A stretch of DNA of 64,000 nucleotides, from NCBI GenBank assembly GCA_024644595.1, contig JAHEHL010000005.1, forward strand, positions 62,001 through 126,000, in the 5' to 3' direction. The DNA comes from Porticoccaceae bacterium (lineage in GTDB: Bacteria > Pseudomonadota > Gammaproteobacteria > Pseudomonadales > Porticoccaceae). The position numbers and the translations under genes were made by a program. Shown here piece by piece: positions 34,899-43,564 of the stretch; within the stretch, counting starts at the first letter, position 1, and every line of letters starts with the position of its first letter. The notes under the pieces were generated by a model, which was not told the DNA's origin, ran no database searches, and saw nothing but the letters and a program-made list of their open reading frames with translations.

Positions 34899-35522
34899 AT
34901 GAGCAAGCCATCAGGATCTTTATCGAGCACGGCATCCACCTCCCCGTCAAAGGTAGTGGGCTCCGACGGTCGTCGCCAGCGCAGTGAGCGCAGCAAACAA
35001 GCGATTATCGAGGCGATGCTGGATATGATCACCGAGGGCAATTTGATCCCCACGGCACAGCAGGTTTCAGAGCGTGCCGGAGTCGGTATTCGCAGTGTCT
35101 TTCGTCATTTTGAAGATATGGAAAGCATCTTTTTGATGGCCGATGAAACGCGCCGTCAACGCTATGAGGACGTATTTCTCGGTGGTGACCGAAAAGGCAC
35201 TTTGCAGCAGCGTATTCAGCATGCCGTGGAGCAGCGCGCCAAGGGTTATGAGCTCTATGGCAATGTGATGTTGAGCACCTTGGCCATGCGCTGGCGCTAC
35301 GCCGCGGTGCATAACAATTACGCTCGCTATCAGCGCGGTCTGCGTAAAAATCTCGACGACTGGTTGCCCGAGCTGGATAAACTCGATCCGGTGGCGCGTG
35401 AAGCCGTCGATGGAATTGCCTCCTTCGAGTTCTGGAATCGTCTGCGCGATCATCAGGAATTGGCAGAAAAAGCAGCTATCGAGGTAGTGGTGAAGATGTT
35501 GAATAATTTGATAGGCAATTAA
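34899..35522 (+). CDS. TetR/AcrR-family transcriptional regulator
   Basis: A 207-residue regulator with a Ser/Thr-rich N-terminal tail, then a TetR-type DNA-binding domain at about residues 28-78 (RSKQAIIEAMLDMI, TAQQVSERAGVGIRSVFRHF) and a helical ligand domain. The start at 34899 was preferred over a TTG at 34860. It precedes an SDR, an acyl-CoA synthetase and a dienoyl-CoA isomerase, so it may control lipid or fatty-acid breakdown in response to an acyl ligand. That is inference. Confidence 0.85.
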   Translation: MSKPSGSLSSTASTSPSKVVGSDGRRQRSERSKQAIIEAMLDMITEGNLIPTAQQVSERAGVGIRSVFRHFEDMESIFLMADETRRQRYEDVFLGGDRKGTLQQRIQHAVEQRAKGYELYGNVMLSTLAMRWRYAAVHNNYARYQRGLRKNLDDWLPELDKLDPVAREAVDGIASFEFWNRLRDHQELAEKAAIEVVVKMLNNLIGN

Positions 35523-35679
35523 TTTTAAACGCTGGGTCATTTAACGTTTTGGCAATGTAAAAGCTTAAGTAACACAGCAGGTAAAAATTCAGCACATAAA
35601 AAACAAAGAACTAGAAAACAATTGACAAAAAAACACTTAAAAAAATAAAGATCTTCACGCCGAAAACAGGGGAATGCAA

Positions 35680-36456
35680 GTGGAATTGAAAGACAAAATT
35701 ATCGTCATTACAGGCGCTGCCAGTGGTATCGGCAGGGCGCTGGCTATTCGCTTTAAAGCCGAAGGCGCAAAACAGATTGTCGCGGTGGATATCAATATTG
35801 CCGGTGCTCAGGAAACGGCGGAGATGATTGGTGGTGTGGCGATGAATGCGGATGTTTCCAAAGAAGAGGATATTCTGCGGGTGATAGAAGAGACGGAAGC
35901 GCAGGTCGGGCCGATCGACCTGTTCTGTTCTAATGCCGGTGTTGGCATGGCGGAAAGTCTTGATTCGTCGAATAGAGAATGGCAAATGAGCTGGGATATC
36001 AATGTGATGTCGCACCTTTACGCCGCGCGCCACCTGGTGCCGCGCATGGTCGCCCGAGGCGGCGGTTATTTTCTTAACACATCTTCAGCGGCAGGGCTGC
36101 TCAATCAGATTGGTGGCGCTGCTTATGGCGTGACCAAACACGCGGCAGTGGGCTTTGGTGAGTGGCTGGCAATTCATCATCAGCATGAAGGCATTAAAGT
36201 CTCAATGCTGTGTCCGCAGGCGGTGCGTACGCCGATGACCGACAGCGATAATGACGCCATAGCCGCGGCTGCGAGCAATGGCATGATCGAGCCTGAAGAG
36301 CTTGCCGAGTCGGTTGTGGAAGGCTTGCGTGAGGAGAGCTTTGTCATTCTTCCACATCCGATTGTGCTCGATTTTATGCGCAATAAAACCGCCAATTACG
36401 ATCGTTGGATCGGGGGTATGAATAAACTGATGAGAAAAATAACCGGTCGGTTTTAG
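35680..36456 (+). CDS. SDR-family oxidoreductase
   Basis: This classical short-chain dehydrogenase has the cofactor motif TGAASGIG near residue 12 and NAG near 87. The active-site Ser is in NTSSAAG and the Tyr/Lys pair in YGVTKHA. GTG 35680 lies 6 nt after AGGGGA and is a better start than ATG 35674, which touches that ribosome site. The product has 258 residues. It begins a row with an acyl-CoA synthetase and a crotonase, which suggests oxidation of a lipid alcohol or hydroxyacyl compound. The substrate is unproven. Confidence 0.83.
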   Translation: MELKDKIIVITGAASGIGRALAIRFKAEGAKQIVAVDINIAGAQETAEMIGGVAMNADVSKEEDILRVIEETEAQVGPIDLFCSNAGVGMAESLDSSNREWQMSWDINVMSHLYAARHLVPRMVARGGGYFLNTSSAAGLLNQIGGAAYGVTKHAAVGFGEWLAIHHQHEGIKVSMLCPQAVRTPMTDSDNDAIAAAASNGMIEPEELAESVVEGLREESFVILPHPIVLDFMRNKTANYDRWIGGMNKLMRKITGRF

Positions 36457-36528
36457 CTGAATGTTTGTGACTGTGAATGCGCGTGGGGATGGCGGTTAAA
36501 ATAAAAATTAAAAAAACGAGAAATCTCA

Positions 36529-38331
36529 ATGTTTGATATCAAAGAAATTGTCCGAGTGACTAAAGAGTTTTTAAAGCTGGTCCCGGTGCTGGCAGTCAAG
36601 CCACCGACTGATGACGATGCGACATCAATGGCAATGGTTTTCGAGGAGACCGCCGCCAAATATGCAGACCGCAGCATGATTGTGTTTGAAGGCCGGGAGC
36701 TGACGTGGCGTGAGTTTAATGCGCTGACCAACCAGTTTGCTCATGCGTTGATGGCGCGTGGTATCAGTCGCGGTGACTGTGTCTCGGTGATTATGGAAAA
36801 CCGTATTGAGATGCTTGCCTGTAACATGGCATTACAAAAAATCGGCGCCATTGCCAGCTTGATCAACAATGCCCTGACTGGTGCCCAACTGGCCCATTGT
36901 GTAACGATCTCTGAGTCAGTTGCCTGTCTGGTGGGTGAAGAGGTCTACTCCCAGTTCGACGCAGTGAGAGCGCAGCTCCAGCTTGAAGACAATTCAGTTC
37001 TTTGGGTTGCTGACCAGCGTAGCAGTGCGGTTCCAGCTAATTCTGAGGATATCGTCAGTCAGCTGGGCAACTACCCAAATACCAATTTGCCCGATACCAA
37101 AACCATTTTGGCTGGATCGACGGCAATGTATATTTTTACCTCAGGCACAACTGGTATGCCGAAGGCTGCCAAGATTCCTCATCGTCGCTGGATGGCGGCG
37201 GCGCGAGCTTTCGGGTTGGCTGGCTGTCAGGCGCAGGCTGATAGCCGCTTTTATCTCTGTTTACCGCTATTTCACGGCACTGGGATTATCTGTGGCGTGG
37301 GGAGTTGTTTGTACACTGGCGCGTCGATTTTCCTTCGGCGGCGTTTCTCTGCCTCGGAATTTTGGTCAGATGTTCAGACTTATCAGACCAGTCACTTTAT
37401 CTATGTCGGTGAACTCTGTCGCTACCTGTTGGCTCAGCCTCCCTGTGCCGAAGAACGCAATAATCCGCTGCGTAAAGTGTTTGGTAACGGTCTGCGCCCG
37501 GATATCTGGGATGAGTTTAAGAAGCGCTTTGATATTGAACGTATCTGCGAGTTCTATGGTTCCAGCGAGGGCAACGTCAGTTTCTTCAATGCGTTAAATA
37601 AAGATCGCACAATGGGCCTGACGCCGGCCACGATTATGCTGGTGAAGTACGATATTGATGCCGATGAAATTGTCCGTGATGCGGCAGGCAAGCTGATTGA
37701 GGTGACCAAAGGCGAGGCTGGTTTGCTATTGGGCGAAATCGACAGTGACTTTAAATTTGATGGCTACACCAGTGAGGATGCAACGGAGTCAAAGATTCTT
37801 CGTGATGTGGTTAAGCCCGGTGATGCCTGGTTTAACACCGGTGACTTAATCCGTCAGCAGGATGTCGGGTTTGCTTTGGGCAAGGCGCATTATCAGTTTG
37901 TCGATCGTGTTGGCGATACTTTTCGCTGGCGTTCAGAGAATGTTTCAACCAACGAAGTGGCAGAGATTCTCAATGGCTATGCACAGATTGAAATGGCCAA
38001 TGTCTACGGTGTCGATGTGCCGGCGACAGAGGGTAAAGCGGGTATGGTAGCGCTGATTTTACGTCAGGGGCAGGCCTTGGATATTGGTGAATTTTCCGAT
38101 TTTGTGGCCGCCAATCTTCCACACTATGCGCAGCCAGTTTTTGTTCGCGTACAACCTGAGGCAGAGACCACAGGGACATTTAAATTGCTGAAGGGCGAAC
38201 TGCGCAAGCAGGCCTTTCATCTCGATCAGGTTGAGGATGAGGTCTATGTTCTCCCGCCTCGAGCAACTCGCTATCAGACGCTCGATGATCAGCTGTATCA
38301 GAGCATTATGGATGGCAGCGCGGGTTATTAA
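36529..38331 (+). CDS. Long-chain/very-long-chain acyl-CoA synthetase (FadD6-like)
   Basis: This AMP-forming ligase activates fatty acids, bile-acid-like or sterol-side-chain acids to CoA thioesters. The P-loop TSGTTGMPK is at residues 204-212. FYGSSEGN and the motif FVDRVGDTFRWRSENV (about 464-479) follow, and a Lys for the second half-reaction lies near TGTFKLLK. The FATP/FadD6-like FRWRSENVST motif sets it apart from FadD of E. coli. It is 600 residues long. It lies between an SDR and a dienoyl-CoA isomerase on the same strand. Confidence 0.87.
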   Translation: MFDIKEIVRVTKEFLKLVPVLAVKPPTDDDATSMAMVFEETAAKYADRSMIVFEGRELTWREFNALTNQFAHALMARGISRGDCVSVIMENRIEMLACNMALQKIGAIASLINNALTGAQLAHCVTISESVACLVGEEVYSQFDAVRAQLQLEDNSVLWVADQRSSAVPANSEDIVSQLGNYPNTNLPDTKTILAGSTAMYIFTSGTTGMPKAAKIPHRRWMAAARAFGLAGCQAQADSRFYLCLPLFHGTGIICGVGSCLYTGASIFLRRRFSASEFWSDVQTYQTSHFIYVGELCRYLLAQPPCAEERNNPLRKVFGNGLRPDIWDEFKKRFDIERICEFYGSSEGNVSFFNALNKDRTMGLTPATIMLVKYDIDADEIVRDAAGKLIEVTKGEAGLLLGEIDSDFKFDGYTSEDATESKILRDVVKPGDAWFNTGDLIRQQDVGFALGKAHYQFVDRVGDTFRWRSENVSTNEVAEILNGYAQIEMANVYGVDVPATEGKAGMVALILRQGQALDIGEFSDFVAANLPHYAQPVFVRVQPEAETTGTFKLLKGELRKQAFHLDQVEDEVYVLPPRATRYQTLDDQLYQSIMDGSAGY

Positions 38332-38374
38332 TCAGCGTTATTAGATACCTTTAACTTACACAGGAGCTCAGGCA

Positions 38375-39202
38375 ATGGCCTTTACCTCGGATGTTGTATC
38401 AATTGAAAAAAACGGCCATGTTGGAACGCTGTGGCTGGATCGTGCGGATAAGTTCAATGCGCTGTCACCTCAAGTATGGCAGGCGATTCCGCTGGCTCTG
38501 GCGGAACTGTCCAGCGATCAGGAGGTGAGGGTAGTGATCTTTGCTGGGCGCGGCAGTCATTTTTGTGTGGGACTGGATTTGGTTGCGAGCGGTCTTGAAG
38601 CGAAGAGTTCACAAAAGGCACCTTCTGAGGCAATTGCTAATCTTCAGCAGATGCAATTTACCACTGCATTTCAGCAGGCGATCACCTCTTTGGAGAAATG
38701 CCCGCTGCCGGTTATTGCGGTAGTTCAGGGCCACTGCCTGGGTGCCGGTATTGATCTGATAACTGCCTGTGATATTCGATTGGGTGCGGCGAATGCAAAC
38801 TTCAGCGTGCGCGAAACACGTATTGGTCTGGTCGCTGATGTCGGCACCTTGCAACGGTTGCCCAACGTTATCAGTGCCGGTCATGTCGCTGATCTGGCCT
38901 ATACGGCACGGGATATCGATGCCGCCAGAGCAGAGAAAATTGGCCTGATCAACGATGTCTATGCATCCTTTGAGGCGACCTATGCCGCCGCGCAAGAGAT
39001 GGCTGCGCAGATTGCCGCCAATCCACCGATGGCGGTGCAGGGTACCAAGTTTATTCTTCAGCAGAGCCAAAATCTCACCACCGAACAGAGCCTGCTACTC
39101 AATGGTTTGTTTACCATGGCCACCAGCCTCAAGTCGAATGACCTGAGAGAATCGATGGCCGCATTTGTGGAGAAGCGGGCGCCGAACTTTACCGGCACCT
39201 GA
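38375..39202 (+). CDS. Delta(3,5)-delta(2,4)-dienoyl-CoA isomerase-like crotonase
   Basis: This crotonase-fold enzyme of 275 residues carries all three residues known to be needed for dienoyl-CoA isomerase (ECH1): Asp127 in GAGIDLITACD, Glu147 in VRETRIG and Asp155 in VADVGTLQRLP. The enzyme moves two double bonds during breakdown of unsaturated fatty acids with odd-position double bonds. A strong terminator follows, so it ends the TetR-SDR-ligase group. Confidence 0.88.
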   Translation: MAFTSDVVSIEKNGHVGTLWLDRADKFNALSPQVWQAIPLALAELSSDQEVRVVIFAGRGSHFCVGLDLVASGLEAKSSQKAPSEAIANLQQMQFTTAFQQAITSLEKCPLPVIAVVQGHCLGAGIDLITACDIRLGAANANFSVRETRIGLVADVGTLQRLPNVISAGHVADLAYTARDIDAARAEKIGLINDVYASFEATYAAAQEMAAQIAANPPMAVQGTKFILQQSQNLTTEQSLLLNGLFTMATSLKSNDLRESMAAFVEKRAPNFTGT

Positions 39203-39250
39203 TTGAGTCGCGATCTGATTCAATCTCGGGGGACTGTTTTCCCGGGCATA

Positions 39251-39288
39251 AAAAAACGGCATCCGATGGTTTGGATGCCGTTTTTTTT
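39251..39288. terminator. Bidirectional terminator after the dienoyl-CoA isomerase gene
   Basis: An 8-bp stem (CGGCATCC / GGATGCCG) flanked by an A run and a T run serves the isomerase gene on the plus strand and the convergent PQQ-dehydrogenase gene on the minus strand. Confidence 0.93.
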
Positions 39289-39312
39289 GGCGTGAGTTAC
39301 ACCAAGTGGTCG

Positions 39313-41538
39313 TTACATCACCAAATCGCGCGTTGCATTGAGAATATCTGGATACTTCTCGCCGAGCTTGGCAACGCCATAGTTGAACCAGTACTCGATT
39401 TTCTGCAGGAATGACATCTCCACCATTTCTGGCAGCTTCTGCTGCTTATCGTCGAGGAAGGCATGGATTGCATCGACATCTTCAGGGCTCAGAGTTTCGT
39501 AGAAGCCGACCATGCCTTTGTGCGATAAGGCTCCGCCGAACACAATGCCGGTAAAGTCTATATGCGTCTGTTCGCTCATATAACGCAGATCGGGCAGCAC
39601 ATAGTTGGATTTGGCACTGAGGCCATGGCAGGTGCCACAGTTGCGGCCATAGAGCGCTTCGCCATGCTTGATGACATCGGGGTCGGTGTTGGCTTCATGT
39701 CCCAGCGCCAGAATAATCGGAGTTCCTTCATTTGGCTGCGGCCGGGTCATATTGAAATCACCCTTTTTGAAGACCAACAATTTGTTCTGATTGACTGGTT
39801 TACTGCGCATGACTTCATCGCTACCGGCAAGCATCAGTGCGCCACCGCTGCCCTGAGCCACCGCAACATACTGTTCACCATCCAGCTCATAGCTGATCGG
39901 TCCGGCCAGCACGGCGCTGTCTGACTGATACTGCCACAACAAATCACCATTGTCGGCATTGTAGGCGGCAAATACGCCATCAGAAGTGCCCTGGAAGACC
40001 AGATCGCCGGCGGTACTCAAGATACCACCATTGGACGGATTGGGGTGCCGAACTTGCCAGGCGCGCTGTTGAGTGACCGGGTCATAAGCGACCAGCTCGC
40101 CGTAGACCAGTGCATCTACTGAGGCTTTGCCTGCCACCCAGCTCTTGGGGTCGCGAGCCTCATTCAGGTCGACGCCAGTGTTCCAGCGATTGAGCTGATA
40201 GCTTACGGCTTCGACGCCCTTGAAGTAGGTGGGCACATTTTGTACTGGAATATACATCAGGCCTGTTTTAGTGCTGTAGGACATGGGCTGCCAGTTATGG
40301 GCACCAAACGGCGCTGGCCAAATATAGCTGCCACCATTAGATTGATAGTCGGCATACTTGGTTTCAACCGGGCGGCCAGTTTCCATATCGATATGGCTGG
40401 CCCAGGTTGCCTTGGCAAATTTGTCTGCAGAGAGCAGTTCGCCATCGGTGCGGTCGAGAACATAGAAGAACCCATTTTTCGGCGCCTGCATAATCACTTT
40501 GCGGGTCTTGCCCTCCAGTTCCAGATCTGCCAGAACTAGCTGTTGAGTTGCGGTGTAGTCCCAGTTTTCACGGGGGGTAACCTGATAGTGCCAAACGTAT
40601 TCGCCGGTGTCGGGCTTGAGTGCAACGATTGAACTCAGGTAGAGATTGTCGCCACCTCCCGGGCTGCGCAGGTTGCGGTTCCAGGGCGAACCATTGCCGG
40701 TGCCGATATACAGCAGATCCAGCTCAGGATCATAGACCAGTGAGTCCCAGGCCGTGCCGCCGCCGCCATTACCATTGGCGTAGTAAGCATCTCCACTCCA
40801 GGTTTCCAGCGCGGCTTCCAAAGCCGGGCTCTCTTGCGGCTTGTTGCGATCACCCGGGACGGTATAGAAGCGCCATTGCTGGTCGCCAGTAACCGCATCA
40901 TAGGCAGTCACAAATCCGCGCGCGCCGAGCTCGGCACCGCCGTTACCAATCACTACCATGCCTTTCACTATGCGGGGCGCACCGGTAATGCTGTAGTTTG
41001 ATTCAATCGGAGTAGTCTGCACGGACCAATTTTGCTCGCCCGTGGCAGCATCAAGTGCAATCAAACGACCATCCAGAGCACCAAAAAAGACCTGGAGAGG
41101 CGCATTGTCATCGGCCTGCCAGATCGCCACACCACGGTTAACCGGACCGCAACAGGCTTTAATAAGGTGAGACTTAGGGACTTCGGCATCATAGTGCCAG
41201 AGCTGCTCGCCACTGCGCGCATCAAGTGCGTAGACATGGCTCCAGCCGGTGCTGATATAGATCACACCATTGTGCACTAGCGGCGTCGCTTCCATACCGC
41301 GCGCGGTTTCAAATTTAAATGACCAAGCCAGATCCAGCTCGCCCACATTATCGCGATTGACTTGATCAAGCGGACTAAAACGCTGCTCGGTATAGTCGCG
41401 GCCATAGCTCAGCCATTCAGTACCTGGATCGGCGATCGACTGCTGGTTGACGACTGTGGTGTGATCGTCGGCAAACGCAGTGACAGCCGAGCTGGCGCCA
41501 AGCAATAACAGGCTGGTGATAAGAGTACGAGATAGCAT
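39313..41538 (-). CDS. PQQ-dependent quinohemoprotein alcohol dehydrogenase
   Basis: This periplasmic enzyme oxidises alcohols or similar substrates using pyrroloquinoline quinone and a heme c. Residues 1-24 form a Sec signal peptide. An eight-bladed propeller with adjacent Cys129-Cys130 (the PQQ-site disulfide) covers about 40-590. A C-terminal cytochrome c domain carries NCGTCH (Cys634, Cys637, His638). In NWDYTA the residue two after the likely catalytic Asp327 is Thr, not the extra Asp of lanthanide-dependent enzymes, so calcium is expected. Length is 741 residues. No PQQ-synthesis or cytochrome partner genes are nearby. Confidence 0.9.
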   Translation of the reverse strand: MLSRTLITSLLLLGASSAVTAFADDHTTVVNQQSIADPGTEWLSYGRDYTEQRFSPLDQVNRDNVGELDLAWSFKFETARGMEATPLVHNGVIYISTGWSHVYALDARSGEQLWHYDAEVPKSHLIKACCGPVNRGVAIWQADDNAPLQVFFGALDGRLIALDAATGEQNWSVQTTPIESNYSITGAPRIVKGMVVIGNGGAELGARGFVTAYDAVTGDQQWRFYTVPGDRNKPQESPALEAALETWSGDAYYANGNGGGGTAWDSLVYDPELDLLYIGTGNGSPWNRNLRSPGGGDNLYLSSIVALKPDTGEYVWHYQVTPRENWDYTATQQLVLADLELEGKTRKVIMQAPKNGFFYVLDRTDGELLSADKFAKATWASHIDMETGRPVETKYADYQSNGGSYIWPAPFGAHNWQPMSYSTKTGLMYIPVQNVPTYFKGVEAVSYQLNRWNTGVDLNEARDPKSWVAGKASVDALVYGELVAYDPVTQQRAWQVRHPNPSNGGILSTAGDLVFQGTSDGVFAAYNADNGDLLWQYQSDSAVLAGPISYELDGEQYVAVAQGSGGALMLAGSDEVMRSKPVNQNKLLVFKKGDFNMTRPQPNEGTPIILALGHEANTDPDVIKHGEALYGRNCGTCHGLSAKSNYVLPDLRYMSEQTHIDFTGIVFGGALSHKGMVGFYETLSPEDVDAIHAFLDDKQQKLPEMVEMSFLQKIEYWFNYGVAKLGEKYPDILNATRDLVM

Positions 41539-41796
41539 CGTGGTTCCCCTTTTTGCGAGATACTCATTTATGACCAGCGCAAGGTTCGGCTGATCTTTTT
41601 AATTATTTTTCATTTAGCCTGAAGCGCATTATGGATAAAGCGCAGCGACTTTCAGTGTTCCGATTGTAGGGGGAAAACCTGCCAATGACTATGGCTGCGT
41701 GAAGCGATTTGGCCGTTCTTCCCCTTTCCCCAGTATCGGATTCCAGCGCTGGAGAGTAAATGCTAAACCATGACTGAATGGTCCTGAGAGAACGGC

Positions 41797-42267
41797 TCAA
41801 CGATTGGTTTTAGGCTCCCGCAGAGACAGCAAACAGAGCGTCGAGACGAGAATCAATCCCGGAATATTGCCGACACTACCGGGCGGCCTGTGCAGATAAT
41901 AGAGGTCGCTCAGAGGATGCAGGTTGCCGCTGACCATGCGCAAGCAAAATTCAGTGGCAATCAGCAGATACATAAGCGGAATCAAACTGCGGTAGCGCCA
42001 CAGCACAACCGCGTAGAGCGTTGCCATAATTACCTGTTGTGAGCCCCACAGTGAGCCAAACAAATAGATCACCCGGTCGGGGTCAGGCGTGCCGTCGAAG
42101 GTGATAATTGTGGCAATGGAGTTGATGCCGGCGTCACTTTTGAGAAAGTGAATCAGGCTGCGACCCAAAATAACCAAAGCTAGAAGCGGAAACAGGTAGA
42201 GTGCGATTTTGCTGCCACAGTAATTATTGTCAGCTTGAGAAGGGATTAATCGATCAAGGTTTAGCAT
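41797..42267 (-). CDS. Small polytopic membrane protein of unknown function
   Basis: The 156-residue protein has about four hydrophobic segments, near residues 22-40, 74-90, 94-110 and 130-148 (counting from the ATG at 42267). Two GTG codons just upstream could also start it. The conserved-looking loop with LHPLSDLYYLHRPPG lies between the last helices. I do not recognise a family. A perfect inverted repeat lies 23 bp upstream of the start. The gene shares its strand with the MBL-fold gene 52 bp upstream. The 258 bp downstream of it, before the PQQ-dehydrogenase start, show nothing definite. Confidence 0.6.
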   Translation of the reverse strand: MLNLDRLIPSQADNNYCGSKIALYLFPLLALVILGRSLIHFLKSDAGINSIATIITFDGTPDPDRVIYLFGSLWGSQQVIMATLYAVVLWRYRSLIPLMYLLIATEFCLRMVSGNLHPLSDLYYLHRPPGSVGNIPGLILVSTLCLLSLREPKTNR

Positions 42268-42289
42268 CACCACCTCTGGTCATTATTTC

Positions 42290-42309
42290 GTTAGTCTAAT
42301 GTGACTAAC
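42290..42309. promoter_or_regulatory. Inverted repeat upstream of the small membrane-protein gene
   Basis: Arms GTTAGTC and GACTAAC flank a 6-bp spacer. A related repeat (GTTAGCC-N8-GGCTAAC) occurs at 43493-43514, upstream of the MBL-fold gene. Confidence 0.5.
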
Positions 42310-42319
42310 TTGTGCGCCA

Positions 42320-43390
42320 CTACAACAATCTTGGGCGAATAATAATCTCGCTGGAATTGGCGGGTAGCGAAATGCTGCTGCCATCTTCACCAACCGTAAA
42401 GTTTTCGAACACATCATCCACACCTTCGGTCCAGATTGCCTCCATCCCTGGAGCAATTAGCGGCGGCACAATATGGTAGTAGAGCAGGTGGCCCACAGCG
42501 GCATCGCGAGCGGTTTCAGCGGCTTCTACCGGTGTCGCGTGGTAGTCGAGAATATCGTGAAAGATCTTTTCCCGGAGTGGATTATTTGCGCGCCCGGCGG
42601 CATCGGCCATCAAGTTAACCAGCTTTGCAGACAGTGCTTCGTGGACCAGCAAGTCGATACCGGTTGCGTGTTTCTCGATCACAGCGGATTTTACCGTGTC
42701 ACCAGAAATCAGCGCGCTTCGGTCTTTGTAGCTGAACTTGTAAGCCACTGCGGGCGCCACTGGCGAATGGTCAACGCTAATCATTTCAATTTTTATCGGG
42801 CCCTGTTGGTAAACGGTCAGTGCCGTGCCGTTTTGAGGAAGCTCAAAGCTAACTGCGGTCATACCGGTACCGGTGAGGGGGGCGACGGCATCACCGTGGT
42901 GATCATTGCGATGCACGGCATCTCTGCTGTATGCGCGATTAAACCCGGCAACCACTTCCGTTACACCCACCGGGCCATAAACGGGTAGAGGAGAGTTGTT
43001 GTTGCTCGTTACCCAGCGCAGCATCGCCATCTCGCCAAGACCATCGATATGATCTGAATGGAAATGAGTTAGCAGCAGCGCTTCAATCTGCCCCTGATTA
43101 AAACCCATGCGCCCGAGATTGCGCGCGCCATTAGTGCCGGCGTCGACAACAAATAACTGTTTACCGGCGACCACGGCAACGCAGGCTCCCGAGCGATTAG
43201 TGCTAGGCATCGGCCCGCCGGCGCCGCAGAGACTGACATGCAGGCCATCCTCGAGGTTGTCGACCAGATTGGCCGAGAGAGAATTATCCAGTGCAGCGGG
43301 CAGCACCCGCAACATTAAAGCACCGCGTTGACTGAAGATAATCAGCGCCAGTACCAGCACTGACAGAAGCGTGATATAGCGTTTACTCAT
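42320..43390 (-). CDS. Membrane-anchored MBL-fold metallohydrolase (RNase Z/arylsulfatase-like)
   Basis: The metal-binding motif THFHSDH gives His109, His111, Asp113 and His114. A later Asp lies in ISGDTV, with His ligands in VDHSP and LVHEA. The order matches the RNase Z/type II arylsulfatase branch of metallo-beta-lactamase folds. An N-terminal hydrophobic helix (about residues 6-19) acts as a signal or anchor, so an extracytoplasmic hydrolase is likely, not tRNA processing. The ATG at 43390 has GGGGAG 10 nt upstream. The frame extends to 43471 without support. Length is 356 residues. The substrate is unknown. Confidence 0.8.
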   Translation of the reverse strand: MSKRYITLLSVLVLALIIFSQRGALMLRVLPAALDNSLSANLVDNLEDGLHVSLCGAGGPMPSTNRSGACVAVVAGKQLFVVDAGTNGARNLGRMGFNQGQIEALLLTHFHSDHIDGLGEMAMLRWVTSNNNSPLPVYGPVGVTEVVAGFNRAYSRDAVHRNDHHGDAVAPLTGTGMTAVSFELPQNGTALTVYQQGPIKIEMISVDHSPVAPAVAYKFSYKDRSALISGDTVKSAVIEKHATGIDLLVHEALSAKLVNLMADAAGRANNPLREKIFHDILDYHATPVEAAETARDAAVGHLLYYHIVPPLIAPGMEAIWTEGVDDVFENFTVGEDGSSISLPANSSEIIIRPRLL

Positions 43391-43492
43391 AGTGCTGAAA
43401 CTCCCCTTTGGCGCAGCCTGAGGCAGGTCTTTAGGCGCAGTTGATTGACGCAAAACAGTTACATATGTCACTATTTATGTCAATAGTTTAGG

Positions 43493-43514
43493 GTTAGCCG
43501 CTGCAGTGGCTAAC
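43493..43514. promoter_or_regulatory. Inverted repeat in the MBL/HCCA-like divergent gap
   Basis: Arms GTTAGCC and GGCTAAC flank an 8-bp spacer. An outer inverted pair (AATAGTT at 43482-43488 and AACTATT at 43512-43518) overlaps it. Two TATGTCA half-sites (43464-43470 and 43476-43482) lie alongside. The 174-bp gap thus looks like a compact regulatory region for both divergent genes. Confidence 0.5.
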
Positions 43515-43564
43515 TATTTACGGTTTAATGCGATTACAACTATAAAAAAACAGGCGCTCGGCTT

